64,000 nt of DNA from Bacillus halotolerans (lineage in GTDB: Bacteria; Bacillota; Bacilli; Bacillales; Bacillaceae), in NCBI RefSeq assembly GCF_001517105.1, contig NZ_LPVF01000012.1:434001-498000 (forward strand). The letters are read 5' to 3'. Shown piece after piece: positions 8,633-17,893 of the stretch; positions within the stretch are counted from its first letter, which is position 1; each line of letters opens with the position of its first letter. The notes beneath the pieces were generated by a model, which did no database searches, was not told the DNA's origin, and worked only from the letters and a program-made list of their open reading frames with translations. The position numbers and the translations under genes were made by a program.

Positions 8633-10030
8633 TTATTGATTTAATTTTGAATGCTTTCTTGAATATAAGAAATAGATCGCCAAGCCAATTAACAGCCACA
8701 CAAGGAAGCGGACAATCGTCACCCATCCAAGATTAAAAATTAAGAACAGGCAGAAAAGAATTGCTAAGCCCGGGATAACCGGAACCCCCGGACATTTAAA
8801 AGCTCTCGGGAGATCAGGCTGTTTCTTTCTCAATACGATAACCGCCACAGAAATCAGCACAAACGCTGACAGCGTACCGATGTTTACCAGCTTGGCAAGC
8901 TCATCAAGCGGAACAAGTGAACCGAGAAGCGCCGACATAATGCCGAAAAACCAAGTCGCAACATAAGGTGTTTTATGCTTCGGATGAACCTTAGAAAGCG
9001 AGCCCGGAACCAGACCGTCACGAGACATAGCAAACATAACGCGTGTCTGTCCATAAAGCATCACAAGCATAACCGTTGTCATTCCCAAAACCGCGCCGAT
9101 ATCGATAATGCCTGCCACCCAGTTTTGCCCCGCGCTTTGAAGAACGAGAGAAACCGGATGATCGACGCCTGCAAACTGGGCAAACGGAACAACCCCTGTC
9201 ATGATGGCTGATACAGTCACATATAAAATCGTACAAGCCAATAATGAGAAAATAATTCCTTTCGGCAGATCCTTCCCAGGGTTTTTCGTCTCTTCCGCAG
9301 CAGAGGATACAGCGTCAAATCCGATAAAAGCAAAGAAAACGAGCGCCGCTGCGCTGAATACGCCGCCAAAGCCCATTGGCATAAACGGCTGCCAGTTATC
9401 CGGCTTCACGTAAACAGCTGCCACCGCAATAAATAAGAGAACGACCAGCACTTTTAAAATTACCATTATGTTGTTGACTCTTTTAGATTCTCTGATACCT
9501 AAATAAAGCAAATACGTAATCGCAAGAACGATGACAAACGCAGGCAGATTAAAAATGGTAAATGTTCCTTTTACAGCCCCCGGAGCAGCCGTTAAGGCAA
9601 CCGGAAGATGAATGCCCAGCCCGGACAAAAATGATTGAAAATACCCGGACCACCCGACTGAAACGGCACTTACCGCCAGCATATACTCTAAAATTAAATC
9701 CCACCCGATAATGAAGGCCAAAAGTTCTCCCATTGTAGCATAAGTAAATGTGTACACGGAACCTGAGACAGGCACACTTGAAGCAAATTCAGCATAAGAC
9801 AATGCAGCGAATAAACAAGCCAGCGCTGCGACAACAAATGAAACGGTCAGTCCGGGTCCGGCAGTTACTGCCCCTGTTCCCGTCAGTACAAAAATCCCAG
9901 TACCAATAATGGCCCCAATCCCAAGCAGTGTTAAGTCAAATGCCCCTAATTCTCTTTGTAAGGATTTTTCCCCATTCGTTGCAGCGATTAAATCTTGTAT
10001 GCTTTTCTTCCTAAATACGCTTCCTTTCAT
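8633..10030 (-). CDS. bcaP: Branched-chain amino acid permease BcaP
   Basis: BcaP (YhdG) is the main isoleucine/valine permease (also threonine) of B. subtilis. The 465 residues form a 12-helix APC-superfamily transporter. Helix 1 carries the unwound glycine motif GAIIGTGIFVLTGTGA, and the loop EETKNPGKDLP is typical of the cationic/branched-chain amino-acid permeases. In 168 the gene is strongly repressed by CodY. CodY-like boxes are visible upstream here. An ATG with GGGGAATG-type spacing starts the gene, and a terminator follows the stop. Confidence 0.94.
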   Translation of the reverse strand: MKGSVFRKKSIQDLIAATNGEKSLQRELGAFDLTLLGIGAIIGTGIFVLTGTGAVTAGPGLTVSFVVAALACLFAALSYAEFASSVPVSGSVYTFTYATMGELLAFIIGWDLILEYMLAVSAVSVGWSGYFQSFLSGLGIHLPVALTAAPGAVKGTFTIFNLPAFVIVLAITYLLYLGIRESKRVNNIMVILKVLVVLLFIAVAAVYVKPDNWQPFMPMGFGGVFSAAALVFFAFIGFDAVSSAAEETKNPGKDLPKGIIFSLLACTILYVTVSAIMTGVVPFAQFAGVDHPVSLVLQSAGQNWVAGIIDIGAVLGMTTVMLVMLYGQTRVMFAMSRDGLVPGSLSKVHPKHKTPYVATWFFGIMSALLGSLVPLDELAKLVNIGTLSAFVLISVAVIVLRKKQPDLPRAFKCPGVPVIPGLAILFCLFLIFNLGWVTIVRFLVWLLIGLAIYFLYSRKHSKLNQ

Positions 10031-10073
10031 TCCCCTTCAACTCCTAGCTGATGTTTTCTTTATATTTTATTTG

Positions 10074-10209
10074 AATTTTCTGAATTCATGAGCGGTAATG
10101 GCCGTTTTTCTTTTTTTCTACTATATTTGTACCGGTGAAAAATCATTCCTTTCTCCTACTCAATATTATATATAAAAATCCGAAAATGAAAACTAAATTT
10201 TTAAAAATT
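10074..10209 (-). promoter_or_regulatory. Candidate CodY boxes upstream of bcaP
   Basis: Two sites resemble AATTTTCWGAAAATT: AAATTTTTAAAAATT at 10195-10209 (12 of 15) and, read on the minus strand, TGAATTCAGAAAATT at 10074-10088 (11 of 15). CodY control of bcaP is established for 168; the exact sites here are inferred. Confidence 0.5.
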
Positions 10210-10241
10210 CGACAAATTTTTGCAGTAACCTATTTTCATGC

Positions 10242-10275
10242 ACAAAAAAACCAGCAGATTCGCTGGTTTTTTGTA
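10242..10275. terminator. Terminator of yhdF
   Basis: AAAAAACCAGC, 5-base loop, GCTGGTTTTTT; strong hairpin with a T run at the yhdF end. Confidence 0.85.
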
Positions 10276-10277
10276 CA

Positions 10278-11147
10278 TTATGTTGAAATAAAACGGCCGC
10301 CATTTACATGAATCGTCTGTCCCGTCATATAGGAAGATTCGTCAGATGCGAGCAAGACGTATGCCCCCGCATGCTCAACCGGCTGTCCCGGTCTGCCCAT
10401 CGGTGTATCAAGTCCATGCTGTTTCACTTTTTCTTCCGGGAATGTCGCCGGAATCAGCGGTGTCCAAATCGGACCGGGCGCCACCGCATTCACTCTGATG
10501 CCTTTATCCGCAAGAGATTTGCTCATTGATCGTGTAAAGGAGACAATTGCCCCCTTTGTACTGGAATAATCAATTAATGCGGTATCCCCTTCATAAGCGG
10601 TAATCGAGGTCGTATTAATGATTGCGCTACCTTCTTTCAAATGAGGCAAAGCTTTCTTTGTCATATGAAACATTGAAAAAATGTTCGTGCGGAAGGTTTT
10701 TTCAAGCTGCTCTGTTGAAATATCAAGAATACTGTCCTGCGGGTGCTGTTCAGCTGCGTTGTTAACCAAAATATCCAGCTTCCCAAAATGGTCTACGGTT
10801 TGCTGTACAGCCTGTTCACAATGCTTCTCATCTCCGACGTCACCCGGAATCAGCAGGCAGCGGACGTTTTCCTGTTCAATCTGTTTTCGCGTTTCCTCCG
10901 CGTCAGAATGTTCGTCCAGATAAAGAATGGAGACGTCCGCCCCTTCTTTTGCGTACGCGATTGCTGCCGCTCTCCCGATTCCGCTGTCGCCTCCTGTAAT
11001 GATCGCGACTTTTCCTTTCAGTTTTCCGCTTCCTTTATAATCACGGTCCTCTGATAAAGGAAGAGGATTCATTTCGGACTCAATACCCGGCTGCCGGTCC
11101 TGCCGCTGCGGTTCTTGTCCTTCTGTTTGTCTGTCCTTTGGGTTCAT
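10278..11147 (-). CDS. yhdF: Short-chain dehydrogenase/reductase YhdF
   Basis: A 289-residue classical SDR with an unusual charged N-terminal extension of about 45 residues (rich in Q, R, E), shared by a subgroup of stress-related Bacillus SDRs. The cofactor motif TGGDSGIG is at 51-58, the NNAAE strand follows, and the catalytic residues are S181, Y194 and K198 (in IDYSSTKGA). The C-terminal substrate loop PGPIWTPL is normal. The substrate is unknown. GTG at 11156 is in frame, but AGGAG stands 8 bases before ATG 11147, which is chosen. Confidence 0.9.
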   Translation of the reverse strand: MNPKDRQTEGQEPQRQDRQPGIESEMNPLPLSEDRDYKGSGKLKGKVAIITGGDSGIGRAAAIAYAKEGADVSILYLDEHSDAEETRKQIEQENVRCLLIPGDVGDEKHCEQAVQQTVDHFGKLDILVNNAAEQHPQDSILDISTEQLEKTFRTNIFSMFHMTKKALPHLKEGSAIINTTSITAYEGDTALIDYSSTKGAIVSFTRSMSKSLADKGIRVNAVAPGPIWTPLIPATFPEEKVKQHGLDTPMGRPGQPVEHAGAYVLLASDESSYMTGQTIHVNGGRFIST

Positions 11148-11219
11148 ATTGATCACTCCTAGACATGATAATACTGATCGTTTACCACATCACAGAAGCG
11201 AATAAACTGCAAAATATGT

Positions 11220-12320
11220 TTATAAAAGTACTTCTTCAGGAATAGCCCCTGTATATTTAGCTGACGGGCGGAAAATCATGTTGTTTTCTGCTTGTTCCAG
11301 CACATGTGCGCACCAGCCTACCATTCGGCTTGCGGAAAACGTCGGTGTAAACAATTCATCATCAAAATCAATCGCCTTCATGACAGCAGCTGCATAAAAT
11401 TCAACGTTTGTGTACAGCTTGCGGCCCGGTTTGTAGATGTCCAGCAAACGAATCGCTTCTGCCTCTACATGCAGCGCCAGATCCAAATCACGGTCATCGC
11501 CTGCAACCTCTTCAGCTTTCTGTCTCAAAGCTTCTGCCCGCGGATCTTTCGTCTTATACACGCGGTGTCCAAATCCCATCAGGCGTTCTCCTTTTTCAAG
11601 CGTTGCTGTCAAATACGCTGCAGCATTCGCTTTTTCTCCAATGTCTTCAAGCATTTTCGTCACAGCAGATGGAGCCCCTCCATGAAGCGGGCCTTTCATC
11701 GTGCCAAGCGCCGCGGTAATGGCCGATACCAAATCACTCTCTGTAGACAAAGTGACCCGTGCCGAGAAAGTTGATGCGTTCATGCCGTGCTCCATGGCCA
11801 GAATCATATATGTTTCAAGCGCTTTCTTTTTTGCTTCTGAAGGCTGTTCACCGGTGAGCATATAATAATAGTTTTCGACATGTCCGTACTGGGAAGATGG
11901 CTCAATGGCTTGCTCGCCGCGCACCCAGCGTTTTCTGTAAGCGATAATGGACGGCGTGATGGCAATCAGCCGAATCGCTTCTTCTATCTTTGGATAAAAC
12001 GTGTACGTATTTTCCCCTAATGCTGAAACAACCGTTCTCAGTACCGACATGTCGTCCATGTTGTTTGGCAGCGACTGAATCAAACGCCCGATACGGTCAG
12101 GCAGGTTTCGCTCCGCAATCAGCTTTTTTTCAAATGTCTGTAATTCATCTGATGCCGGCAGTTTTCCAAATAAAATTAAGTAAGCGGCTTCTTCAAAGCT
12201 GTGATGCAGCGCGATGTCTTTTGCATGATGCCCTCTGTAGATAAGCCGGCCTTTTTCGCCGTCAATATGGCTGATTGATGTGTCCACACATGTAATTCCC
12301 TTTAATCCGTAATGTACCAT
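11220..12320 (-). CDS. citA: Citrate synthase 1 (minor)
   Basis: CitA condenses acetyl-CoA and oxaloacetate to citrate; it is the minor isozyme beside CitZ in B. subtilis. The 366 residues show the active-site helix [14 protein letters not shown] (catalytic His), the LHGGAPSAV segment with the oxaloacetate-binding His, and the Asp-containing C-terminal block of type I/II bacterial synthases. It is divergent from its LysR regulator citR with about 108 bp between the starts, the usual LysR layout in which the regulator represses the enzyme gene. No clear terminator was seen downstream. Confidence 0.95.
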   Translation of the reverse strand: MVHYGLKGITCVDTSISHIDGEKGRLIYRGHHAKDIALHHSFEEAAYLILFGKLPASDELQTFEKKLIAERNLPDRIGRLIQSLPNNMDDMSVLRTVVSALGENTYTFYPKIEEAIRLIAITPSIIAYRKRWVRGEQAIEPSSQYGHVENYYYMLTGEQPSEAKKKALETYMILAMEHGMNASTFSARVTLSTESDLVSAITAALGTMKGPLHGGAPSAVTKMLEDIGEKANAAAYLTATLEKGERLMGFGHRVYKTKDPRAEALRQKAEEVAGDDRDLDLALHVEAEAIRLLDIYKPGRKLYTNVEFYAAAVMKAIDFDDELFTPTFSASRMVGWCAHVLEQAENNMIFRPSAKYTGAIPEEVLL

Positions 12321-12428
12321 TTGTATTCCCCCTATCCTTTTCTGTTATTATAGTAAATATAATATTTAAAAAATATTGAATATTTTAAAGGGAATTAATT
12401 AAAAATCTTAATCAGAGGGAGAATGGAA

Positions 12429-13304
12429 ATGGATTTCAAATGGCTTCACACCTTTGTGACCGCAGCGAAATATGAAAACTTCAGAAAAACAGCAGAAACG
12501 CTTTTTTTATCTCAGCCCACTGTAACCGTTCATATCAAGCAATTAGAAAAAGAAATCAGCTGCAAGCTGTTCGAGCGAAAAGGCAGGCAGATTCAGTTAA
12601 CCGATGAAGGCAGGGCTTATTTGCCATTCGCACTGAGGCTGCTTGATGACTATGAAAACAGCATGGCAGAGCTCCACAGAGTGAGACAAGGCTACTCTCA
12701 AACCTTACAGCTCGCGGTTTCGCCGCTTATCGCCGATACCGTGCTTCCATCTGTTATGAAACGATACACTTCAATGAATACCGAGACAGAAATTGCAGTG
12801 AAAATTTTTGAATCGGCAGAAATCTCGTCTCTGATTAAAGCCGGCGAGGCGGATATCGGACTGAGCTGTTTAAAAGTCCAGTCTTCTTCTTTAACATGCC
12901 ACTGTTTATATAAGGACCCTGTCGTCCTCGTTGCGCCTCCTGATCAGCGTTTCACATCAGACGAAGAAATTGATGCCAAAGAGGTGCTTGAGCAATACCT
13001 GCTTTTGACCCACAATCACCCTGACTACTGGGACGACTTACTCCGTCAAGTCAGAGTGACATTTCCATTTGTGAGAACAATGAAAGTCACACAAACCCAT
13101 ATAACGAAACGGTTTATAAAAGAAGGACTTGGCGTTTCATTCCTCCCCTTATCTACAGTAAAGCGCGAATTAGAGGAAAAACAGATGATCAGAATCCCTT
13201 ACCATTCTGTGCAGCTGCCCTATGCCGGTGCTTATGCGATCGCCCTTTATGAAAATAAGAAGGAAAAAAAGTTTTTGGACTTTTTATCACATTTTCATTT
13301 TTAA
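12429..13304 (+). CDS. citR: LysR-type regulator of citA
   Basis: CitR represses citA in B. subtilis. The 291 residues have a LysR winged HTH (about 1-60, FRKTAETLFLSQPTVTVHIK) and a periplasmic-binding-like effector domain (about 90-290). The frame has ATG codons at 12423 and 12429; the GAGGGAGA site is too close to the first and 7-8 bases from the second, so 12429 is used. The divergent intergenic region is AT-rich and should contain the operator. The terminator that follows is shared with lytE. Confidence 0.95.
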   Translation: MDFKWLHTFVTAAKYENFRKTAETLFLSQPTVTVHIKQLEKEISCKLFERKGRQIQLTDEGRAYLPFALRLLDDYENSMAELHRVRQGYSQTLQLAVSPLIADTVLPSVMKRYTSMNTETEIAVKIFESAEISSLIKAGEADIGLSCLKVQSSSLTCHCLYKDPVVLVAPPDQRFTSDEEIDAKEVLEQYLLLTHNHPDYWDDLLRQVRVTFPFVRTMKVTQTHITKRFIKEGLGVSFLPLSTVKRELEEKQMIRIPYHSVQLPYAGAYAIALYENKKEKKFLDFLSHFHF

Positions 13305-13337
13305 ATGTAACCAAAGCGAAGATGCTCCGTCTAATGA

Positions 13338-13364
13338 AAAAAACCCGTTCTATGAACGGGTTAC
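13338..13364. terminator. Bidirectional terminator citR/lytE
   Basis: AACCCGTTC, TAT loop, GAACGGGTT: 9-bp perfect stem with A and T runs, between convergent genes. Confidence 0.8.
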
Positions 13365-13373
13365 TTCGCAAAA

Positions 13374-14374
13374 TTAGAATCTTTTCGCACCGAGGTAGCG
13401 AGGCTTCCAGTAGCTGTTGTTCAGGCTGCTGATTTGTACGCCGTCAGATCCTGCATGAACGAAACTGTTGTTTCCAATGTAAATCCCCATGTGAGAAGGG
13501 CCGGATTTATATGTTGTAAAGAATACGAAATCACCGACAGACGGGCTGGCAATGCTCTTCATGGAACTCCAGTATCCCGCAGTGCTCGTTCTTGCCACAC
13601 TTGTTTGTTTGTTTAATACGTACCAAATGAATCCGCTGCAGTCAAAACCGGAAGTTGTTGTTCCGCCCCATTTGTACGGCGTTCCAGTTAGCGCTTTTGC
13701 ATCAGAAACCAGTTTGCTTACGTTAAGTGATGTAGATGATACTTTGCTGCTTGAACTAGATGAAGGCTTAGAGGAAGTGACAGGTTTAGAACTTGTTCCT
13801 TTCACCTTCAATACTTGTCCGACATAGATTAAATCTGATTTTAAGCCGTTGAGACTCTTTATTTTGCTAACCGTTGTGCCGTATTTTTTCGCGATTTTAG
13901 ATAGACTGTCGCCGCTTACTACTTTGTATGTAGAAGTTGCAGACGTAGACACGCTTGATGAGCCGGAGCTGCTTGAACTGCTTGAGCCCTTCACTTTCAG
14001 AACTTGTCCGATACGCAGAAGATCTGATTTTAAGCCGTTCAGTTTTTTCAGTTCATTGATCGTCATGCCGTATTTTTTCGAAATTTTCCAAAGACTGTCG
14101 CCGCTCACTACTTTGTATGTAGAAGAAGATGAACTGCTTTTGAACCTGATGCTGCCGATTTACCGTTAATAGATAAAGTCTGTCCTGCGTAAATAATATC
14201 AGAATGAAGCTTGTTTTCTGATTTAATTTTACTTATTGTGGTGCCGTATTTTTTTGAAAGATCCCATAACGTGTCGCCTTTTTTCACTTTGACGCTTTGT
14301 GCAGATGCCGCTCCTGCAAATAAGGTCGATCCTAAAACTACTGCTGTTGTAGCTGTAATGATTTGCTTTTTCAT
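13374..14374 (-). pseudogene. lytE: LytE D,L-endopeptidase, interrupted by a -1 frameshift
   Basis: LytE (CwlF) is a secreted autolysin with three LysM repeats and an NlpC/P60 D,L-endopeptidase domain; together with CwlO it is essential for lateral wall growth in B. subtilis. The 5' frame (14374-14108, 88 residues) gives the signal peptide and LysM1, then runs into an out-of-frame tail VHLLLHTK. The 3' frame (from about 14140 to 13374) carries LysM2, LysM3 and the catalytic domain with FDCSG and SHMGIY. The frames would join if one A were added to the AAAA (minus strand) at 14138-14141, in the Ser-rich linker, where codons for repeated Ser follow. AGGGAGG precedes the ATG. Either a real frameshift or a homopolymer sequencing error. 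Confidence 0.85.
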
Positions 14375-14500
14375 GTTTTCCTCCCTAAATATGTATATCT
14401 ATTATTATCTCTTTTTTTTAATTAATCATCTTGTTTTCTATTATAAGGATGGATTCCCAACAGAAATAGTCTTGACTTCACGTGACAAATTTCTTAATTA

Positions 14501-14528
14501 TTCGTTTTCAAAAAAAGTTTTTAAGGGT
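14501..14528 (-). promoter_or_regulatory. Candidate SigI-type promoter of lytE
   Basis: The minus strand reads ACCCTT, 18 bases, CGAA, similar to the SigI elements (ACCCCC / CGAA) reported for lytE. A SigA-like TATAAT also occurs nearer the gene (around 14440). Inferred. Confidence 0.4.
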
Positions 14529-14823
14529 ATTAAATATTTCATTTTCATTTCAAAGGTGACAAAAAACGAGTGCTTTTGTCATGTTTTTTGGGCGGTTTAT
14601 CAACATTTAGGAAATAATTGAAGAAGATTTTGAGGATTTATGACATAGCGAAAGAATGTGGAACTTATAGGTTTCGATAAAAACTGCGGGCATCCGCAGT
14701 TTTTTTATTTAAACAACCATATCACGCATAAACCATGAGGTAAAGATTTTTCAGAAAAAATGAATGCTTTGATGAAAGAAAGGCAAGATAACGGACACAG
14801 ACAATTTATATTCATCACAATCC
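14529..14823. other. Intergenic region between lytE and phoA with an orphan terminator
   Basis: No ORF with a ribosome site is visible here. A clean hairpin with T7 at 14679-14707 is the only structured element, and it does not follow any gene on the + strand, which leaves room for a short untranslated RNA ending there. Confidence 0.4.
14679..14707 (+). terminator. Orphan intrinsic terminator upstream of phoA
   Basis: AAACTGCGG, GCAT loop, CCGCAGTTT followed by a T run. There is no protein gene directly upstream on this strand. Confidence 0.65.
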
Positions 14824-14862
14824 TTTACTTAATGTTTACAGGATCAACAGCCGCACTTAACA
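14824..14862 (+). promoter_or_regulatory. PhoP-box array of the phoA promoter
   Basis: Hexamers TTTACT (14824), TTTACA (14835), AACAGC (14846) and TTAACA (14857) are spaced exactly 11 bp apart. This is the TT(A/T)ACA-N5 repeat bound by phosphorylated PhoP at Pho-regulon promoters. Induction under phosphate starvation is established for phoA in 168. Confidence 0.8.
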
Positions 14863-14913
14863 AACATTCCATATCGTAATAAGCAGAACAAATTAAAGGA
14901 GGCCTGCAAAAAA

Positions 14914-16290
14914 ATGAGTCTGTTTCAAAAAATGAAATCAAAATTGCTGCCAGTCGCAGCTGTTTCCGTGCTTACAGCCGGTATATTCGCCGGTGCAGAG
15001 CTGCAGCAGACCGAAAAAGCAAGCGCCAAAAAACAAAACAAAGATGAGATCAGAAATGTCATTGTGATGATTGGGGACGGCATGGGAACATCATACATAA
15101 ATGCCTACCGTTCCATGAAAAATAACGGTGAAACACCGAACAACCCAAAGTTAACTGAATTTGACCGGAACCTGACAGGCATGATGATGACGCACCCGGA
15201 TGATCCTGACTATAATATTACAGATTCAGCAGCCGCCGGAACAGCATTAGCGACAGGCGTTAAGACATATAACAATGCAATTGGTGTCGATAAAAACGGA
15301 AAAAAAGTAAAATCTGTGCTCGAAGAAGCCAAACAGCAAGGCAAATCGACTGGGCTTGTCGCAACGTCTGAAATTAACCACGCCACACCCGCAGCATACG
15401 GCGCCCACAATGAATCGCGGAAAAACATGGACCAAATCGCCAACAGCTATATGGATGATAAAATAAAAGGCAAACAAAAAATTGACGTTTTGCTTGGCGG
15501 CGGAAAATCCTACTTTACCCGCAAGGACAGAAATGTAACGAAAGAATTTAAACAAGCGGGCTACAGCTATGTGACAACAAAACAAGCGCTGAAGAAAAAT
15601 AAAGATCAGCAGGTGCTCGGGCTTTTTGCAGACGGAGGGCTTGCTAAAGCGCTCGACCGCGACAGCAAAACCCCATCCCTGAAAGATATGACTGTTTCAG
15701 CAATTGACCGGCTGAATCAAAATAAAAAAGGATTTTTCTTGATGGTCGAAGGCAGCCAAATTGACTGGGCCGCTCATGACAATGATACTGTCGGAGCCAT
15801 GAGCGAGGTTAAGGATTTTGAACAGGCCTATAAAGCCGCTATTGAATTTGCGAAAAAAGATAAACATACGCTTGTAATTGCAGCTGCTGATCATACGACA
15901 GGCGGATTTACCATCGGTGCAAACGGCGAAAAAAATTGGCATGCGGAGCCGATTTTGGCCGCGAAAAAAACACCTGAGTTTATGGCCAAAAAAATCAGCG
16001 AAGGCAAACCGGTCAAAGATGTGCTCGCCCGCTATACAGATCTGGATTTCACACGTGAAGAAATGAAAAGTATTGAAGCCGCTTCACAGGCTGACAAAAG
16101 CAAAGGCGCCTACAAAGCCATCATCAAGATTTTCAACACCCGCTCTAACAGCGGCTGGACCAGTACCGATCACACCGGTGAAGAAGTGCCGGTATACGCG
16201 TACGGCCCCGGAAAAGAGAAATTCAGCGGACTGATCAACAATACCGACCAGGCAAAAATCATATTTAACATTTTGAAAACAGGTAAATAA
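14914..16290 (+). CDS. phoA: Alkaline phosphatase A
   Basis: PhoA is a secreted alkaline phosphatase that releases phosphate from organic esters during phosphate starvation. The 458 residues start with a Sec signal peptide (basic n-region, hydrophobic 11-27, cleavage probably after ASA near 38). The nucleophile is S105 in ITDSAAAGTALATG. Metal ligands are seen in MIGDGMG (D55), in DWAAHDND and in AADHTTGG. An AAAGGAGG site precedes the ATG. Regulation by PhoP is supported by the four-hexamer array upstream. It is monocistronic with a terminator, convergent with spoVR. Confidence 0.95.
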   Translation: MSLFQKMKSKLLPVAAVSVLTAGIFAGAELQQTEKASAKKQNKDEIRNVIVMIGDGMGTSYINAYRSMKNNGETPNNPKLTEFDRNLTGMMMTHPDDPDYNITDSAAAGTALATGVKTYNNAIGVDKNGKKVKSVLEEAKQQGKSTGLVATSEINHATPAAYGAHNESRKNMDQIANSYMDDKIKGKQKIDVLLGGGKSYFTRKDRNVTKEFKQAGYSYVTTKQALKKNKDQQVLGLFADGGLAKALDRDSKTPSLKDMTVSAIDRLNQNKKGFFLMVEGSQIDWAAHDNDTVGAMSEVKDFEQAYKAAIEFAKKDKHTLVIAAADHTTGGFTIGANGEKNWHAEPILAAKKTPEFMAKKISEGKPVKDVLARYTDLDFTREEMKSIEAASQADKSKGAYKAIIKIFNTRSNSGWTSTDHTGEEVPVYAYGPGKEKFSGLINNTDQAKIIFNILKTGK

Positions 16291-16320
16291 AAAGGATGCA
16301 GAAGACTGCATCCTTTTTTC
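16288..16320. terminator. Bidirectional terminator phoA/spoVR
   Basis: AAAAAAGGATGCA, 5-6 base loop, TGCATCCTTTTTT; perfect hairpin between convergent stops. Confidence 0.88.
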
Positions 16321-17727
16321 TTATAAATACCTGCGGTGAACCCCTTTTCCGTCATACGAAAACATCACTTGCTTATCCTCCAGCACAGATTCGATATGCA
16401 CGCTTCTTCCCCACAGCTGGTATAAATAAGGAAGCACTTTCTCCAAGTATTTCAAATCCAGTTCTATGCCCTCATACCAATGCTTAATTAAGAGCTCGTT
16501 ATTTTTCAGATAATCGCCTTCGTTTACTGTCAAATACGGAAATCCTCCGTTTACCCGCATGCTCACAAGCTGGTCGCGGACAGCCTCCCACTCTTTATCG
16601 ACGATTTTGTAGTCTCTGCCCTGCTTTTGGAACAGGTAAAGATCCTCGCGCATCACTAAATCTTTTGTTAAATAATTGCGGATGAATGAGATATCTGATT
16701 CAATCTCTCTGACCTCAAACATTTTCTCCCGGCCTGAGTTCGGCTTGACGCCTATTTTCTTCATTTCCTCAGTCGGATTGTTATACCGTTCCTCAATATC
16801 TTCAAAAATCTTCAGTCCCAAATAATAAGGATTGATTCCTGTTTTTGACGGCTGGACAACCCCGGCATTCAGCTTGGCGAACTCTATCGCTTCATCAGAG
16901 GTTAAATCAAGCTCCCGGATAATTCTTTGATGCCAGTATGAAGCCCATCCTTCATTCATAATTTTCGTTTCCAGCTGAGGCCAGAAATAAAGCATTTCTT
17001 CTCTCATCATCGTCAAAATATCACGCTGCCACGGCTCAAGTTCCCTTGAATGCTCTTCAATAAAAAGCAGAATATCTTTCTCGGGCCGCGGCGGGAAAGG
17101 TTTTTTTGATTTTTTCAGTTGTTTTCTCGGTTTCTTTCCATCTAAATTCCATAGATCATCGTACGGCGTAGCCATTTCCTCAAACTCTTCTTCCTCATCA
17201 TCCACACTCCACTGGAGCTTCGGACGCACCAAAGAAGGATCGATATGCTCCTGGATTGAAAGGATCGCGTCTAAAAAGGCCTCCACTTCCTTTATTCCGT
17301 GAATCCGTTCATAATACTTAATTCGCTCCGCCGTTGCCGCCATGCTTTCCACCATGTCACGCTTCGTGTTTTGGAAGCGGCAGTTGTTTTTGAAAAAGTC
17401 ACAGTGAGCGAGAACATGGGCGACAATCAATTTATTTTGTATCAGTGAATTGCTGTCCAGCAAAAAGGCGTAGCATGGGTCTGAGTTAATGACAAGCTCA
17501 TAAATTTTGCTTAATCCAAGGTCATAATGCAGTTTCATTTTGTGAAACTGTTTCCCGAAGCTCCAGTGGCTGAATCTTGTCGGCATCCCGTACGCGCCGA
17601 ATGTATAAATAATTTCAGCCGGGCAGATTTCATATCTCATCGGATAGAAATCAAGGCCGAATCCTTTTGCAACTTCGGTAATTTCCTCAATTGCCCGCTG
17701 TAATCCCTTTTTCTCCTCCGCGTTCAA
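16321..17727 (-). CDS. spoVR: Stage V sporulation protein SpoVR
   Basis: SpoVR is needed for normal spore cortex formation and is made in the mother cell. The 468 residues match the SpoVR family over their whole length ([20 protein letters not shown] near the N-terminus, NEGWASYWH in the middle); the biochemical activity is not known. The central segment at about 175-220 is highly charged. The start is TTG at 17727, 6-7 bases after a strong AGGGGGG site. A SigE-like -10 lies upstream. It is related in setting to YhbH and PrkA, whose genes lie at the other end of this window and which form a SpoVR-linked set in enterobacteria (YeaG-YeaH-YcgB). Confidence 0.95.
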   Translation of the reverse strand: MNAEEKKGLQRAIEEITEVAKGFGLDFYPMRYEICPAEIIYTFGAYGMPTRFSHWSFGKQFHKMKLHYDLGLSKIYELVINSDPCYAFLLDSNSLIQNKLIVAHVLAHCDFFKNNCRFQNTKRDMVESMAATAERIKYYERIHGIKEVEAFLDAILSIQEHIDPSLVRPKLQWSVDDEEEEFEEMATPYDDLWNLDGKKPRKQLKKSKKPFPPRPEKDILLFIEEHSRELEPWQRDILTMMREEMLYFWPQLETKIMNEGWASYWHQRIIRELDLTSDEAIEFAKLNAGVVQPSKTGINPYYLGLKIFEDIEERYNNPTEEMKKIGVKPNSGREKMFEVREIESDISFIRNYLTKDLVMREDLYLFQKQGRDYKIVDKEWEAVRDQLVSMRVNGGFPYLTVNEGDYLKNNELLIKHWYEGIELDLKYLEKVLPYLYQLWGRSVHIESVLEDKQVMFSYDGKGVHRRYL

Positions 17728-17756
17728 CCGAATCCCCCCTACTTGGACTTATCTAT

Positions 17757-17764
17757 AATGTATG
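17757..17764 (-). promoter_or_regulatory. Candidate SigE -10 element of spoVR
   Basis: On the minus strand CATACATT matches the SigE -10 (CATACANT) about 30 bp upstream of the TTG start. The -35 is less clear. Mother-cell expression of spoVR is established. Confidence 0.5.
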
Positions 17765-17893
17765 AGCCCGCCTGATAAAAGATGATAAGTCACATTTTTG
17801 CCTAAAAAAAACTCGCCCTGCACATTGGCCTGTTTGCCAAATGTGTCAGTGGGTAAAAACAGACCATATTACGAAAAAAAGGAGCGATACCAA

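Noticed and set aside
13434..14169. Several + strand frames opposite lytE
   Set aside because: They are mirror frames of the Ser-rich lytE coding strand without starts supported by ribosome sites.
15210..15585. Minus-strand frames inside phoA
   Set aside because: They are shadows of the phoA coding sequence and match no family I know.
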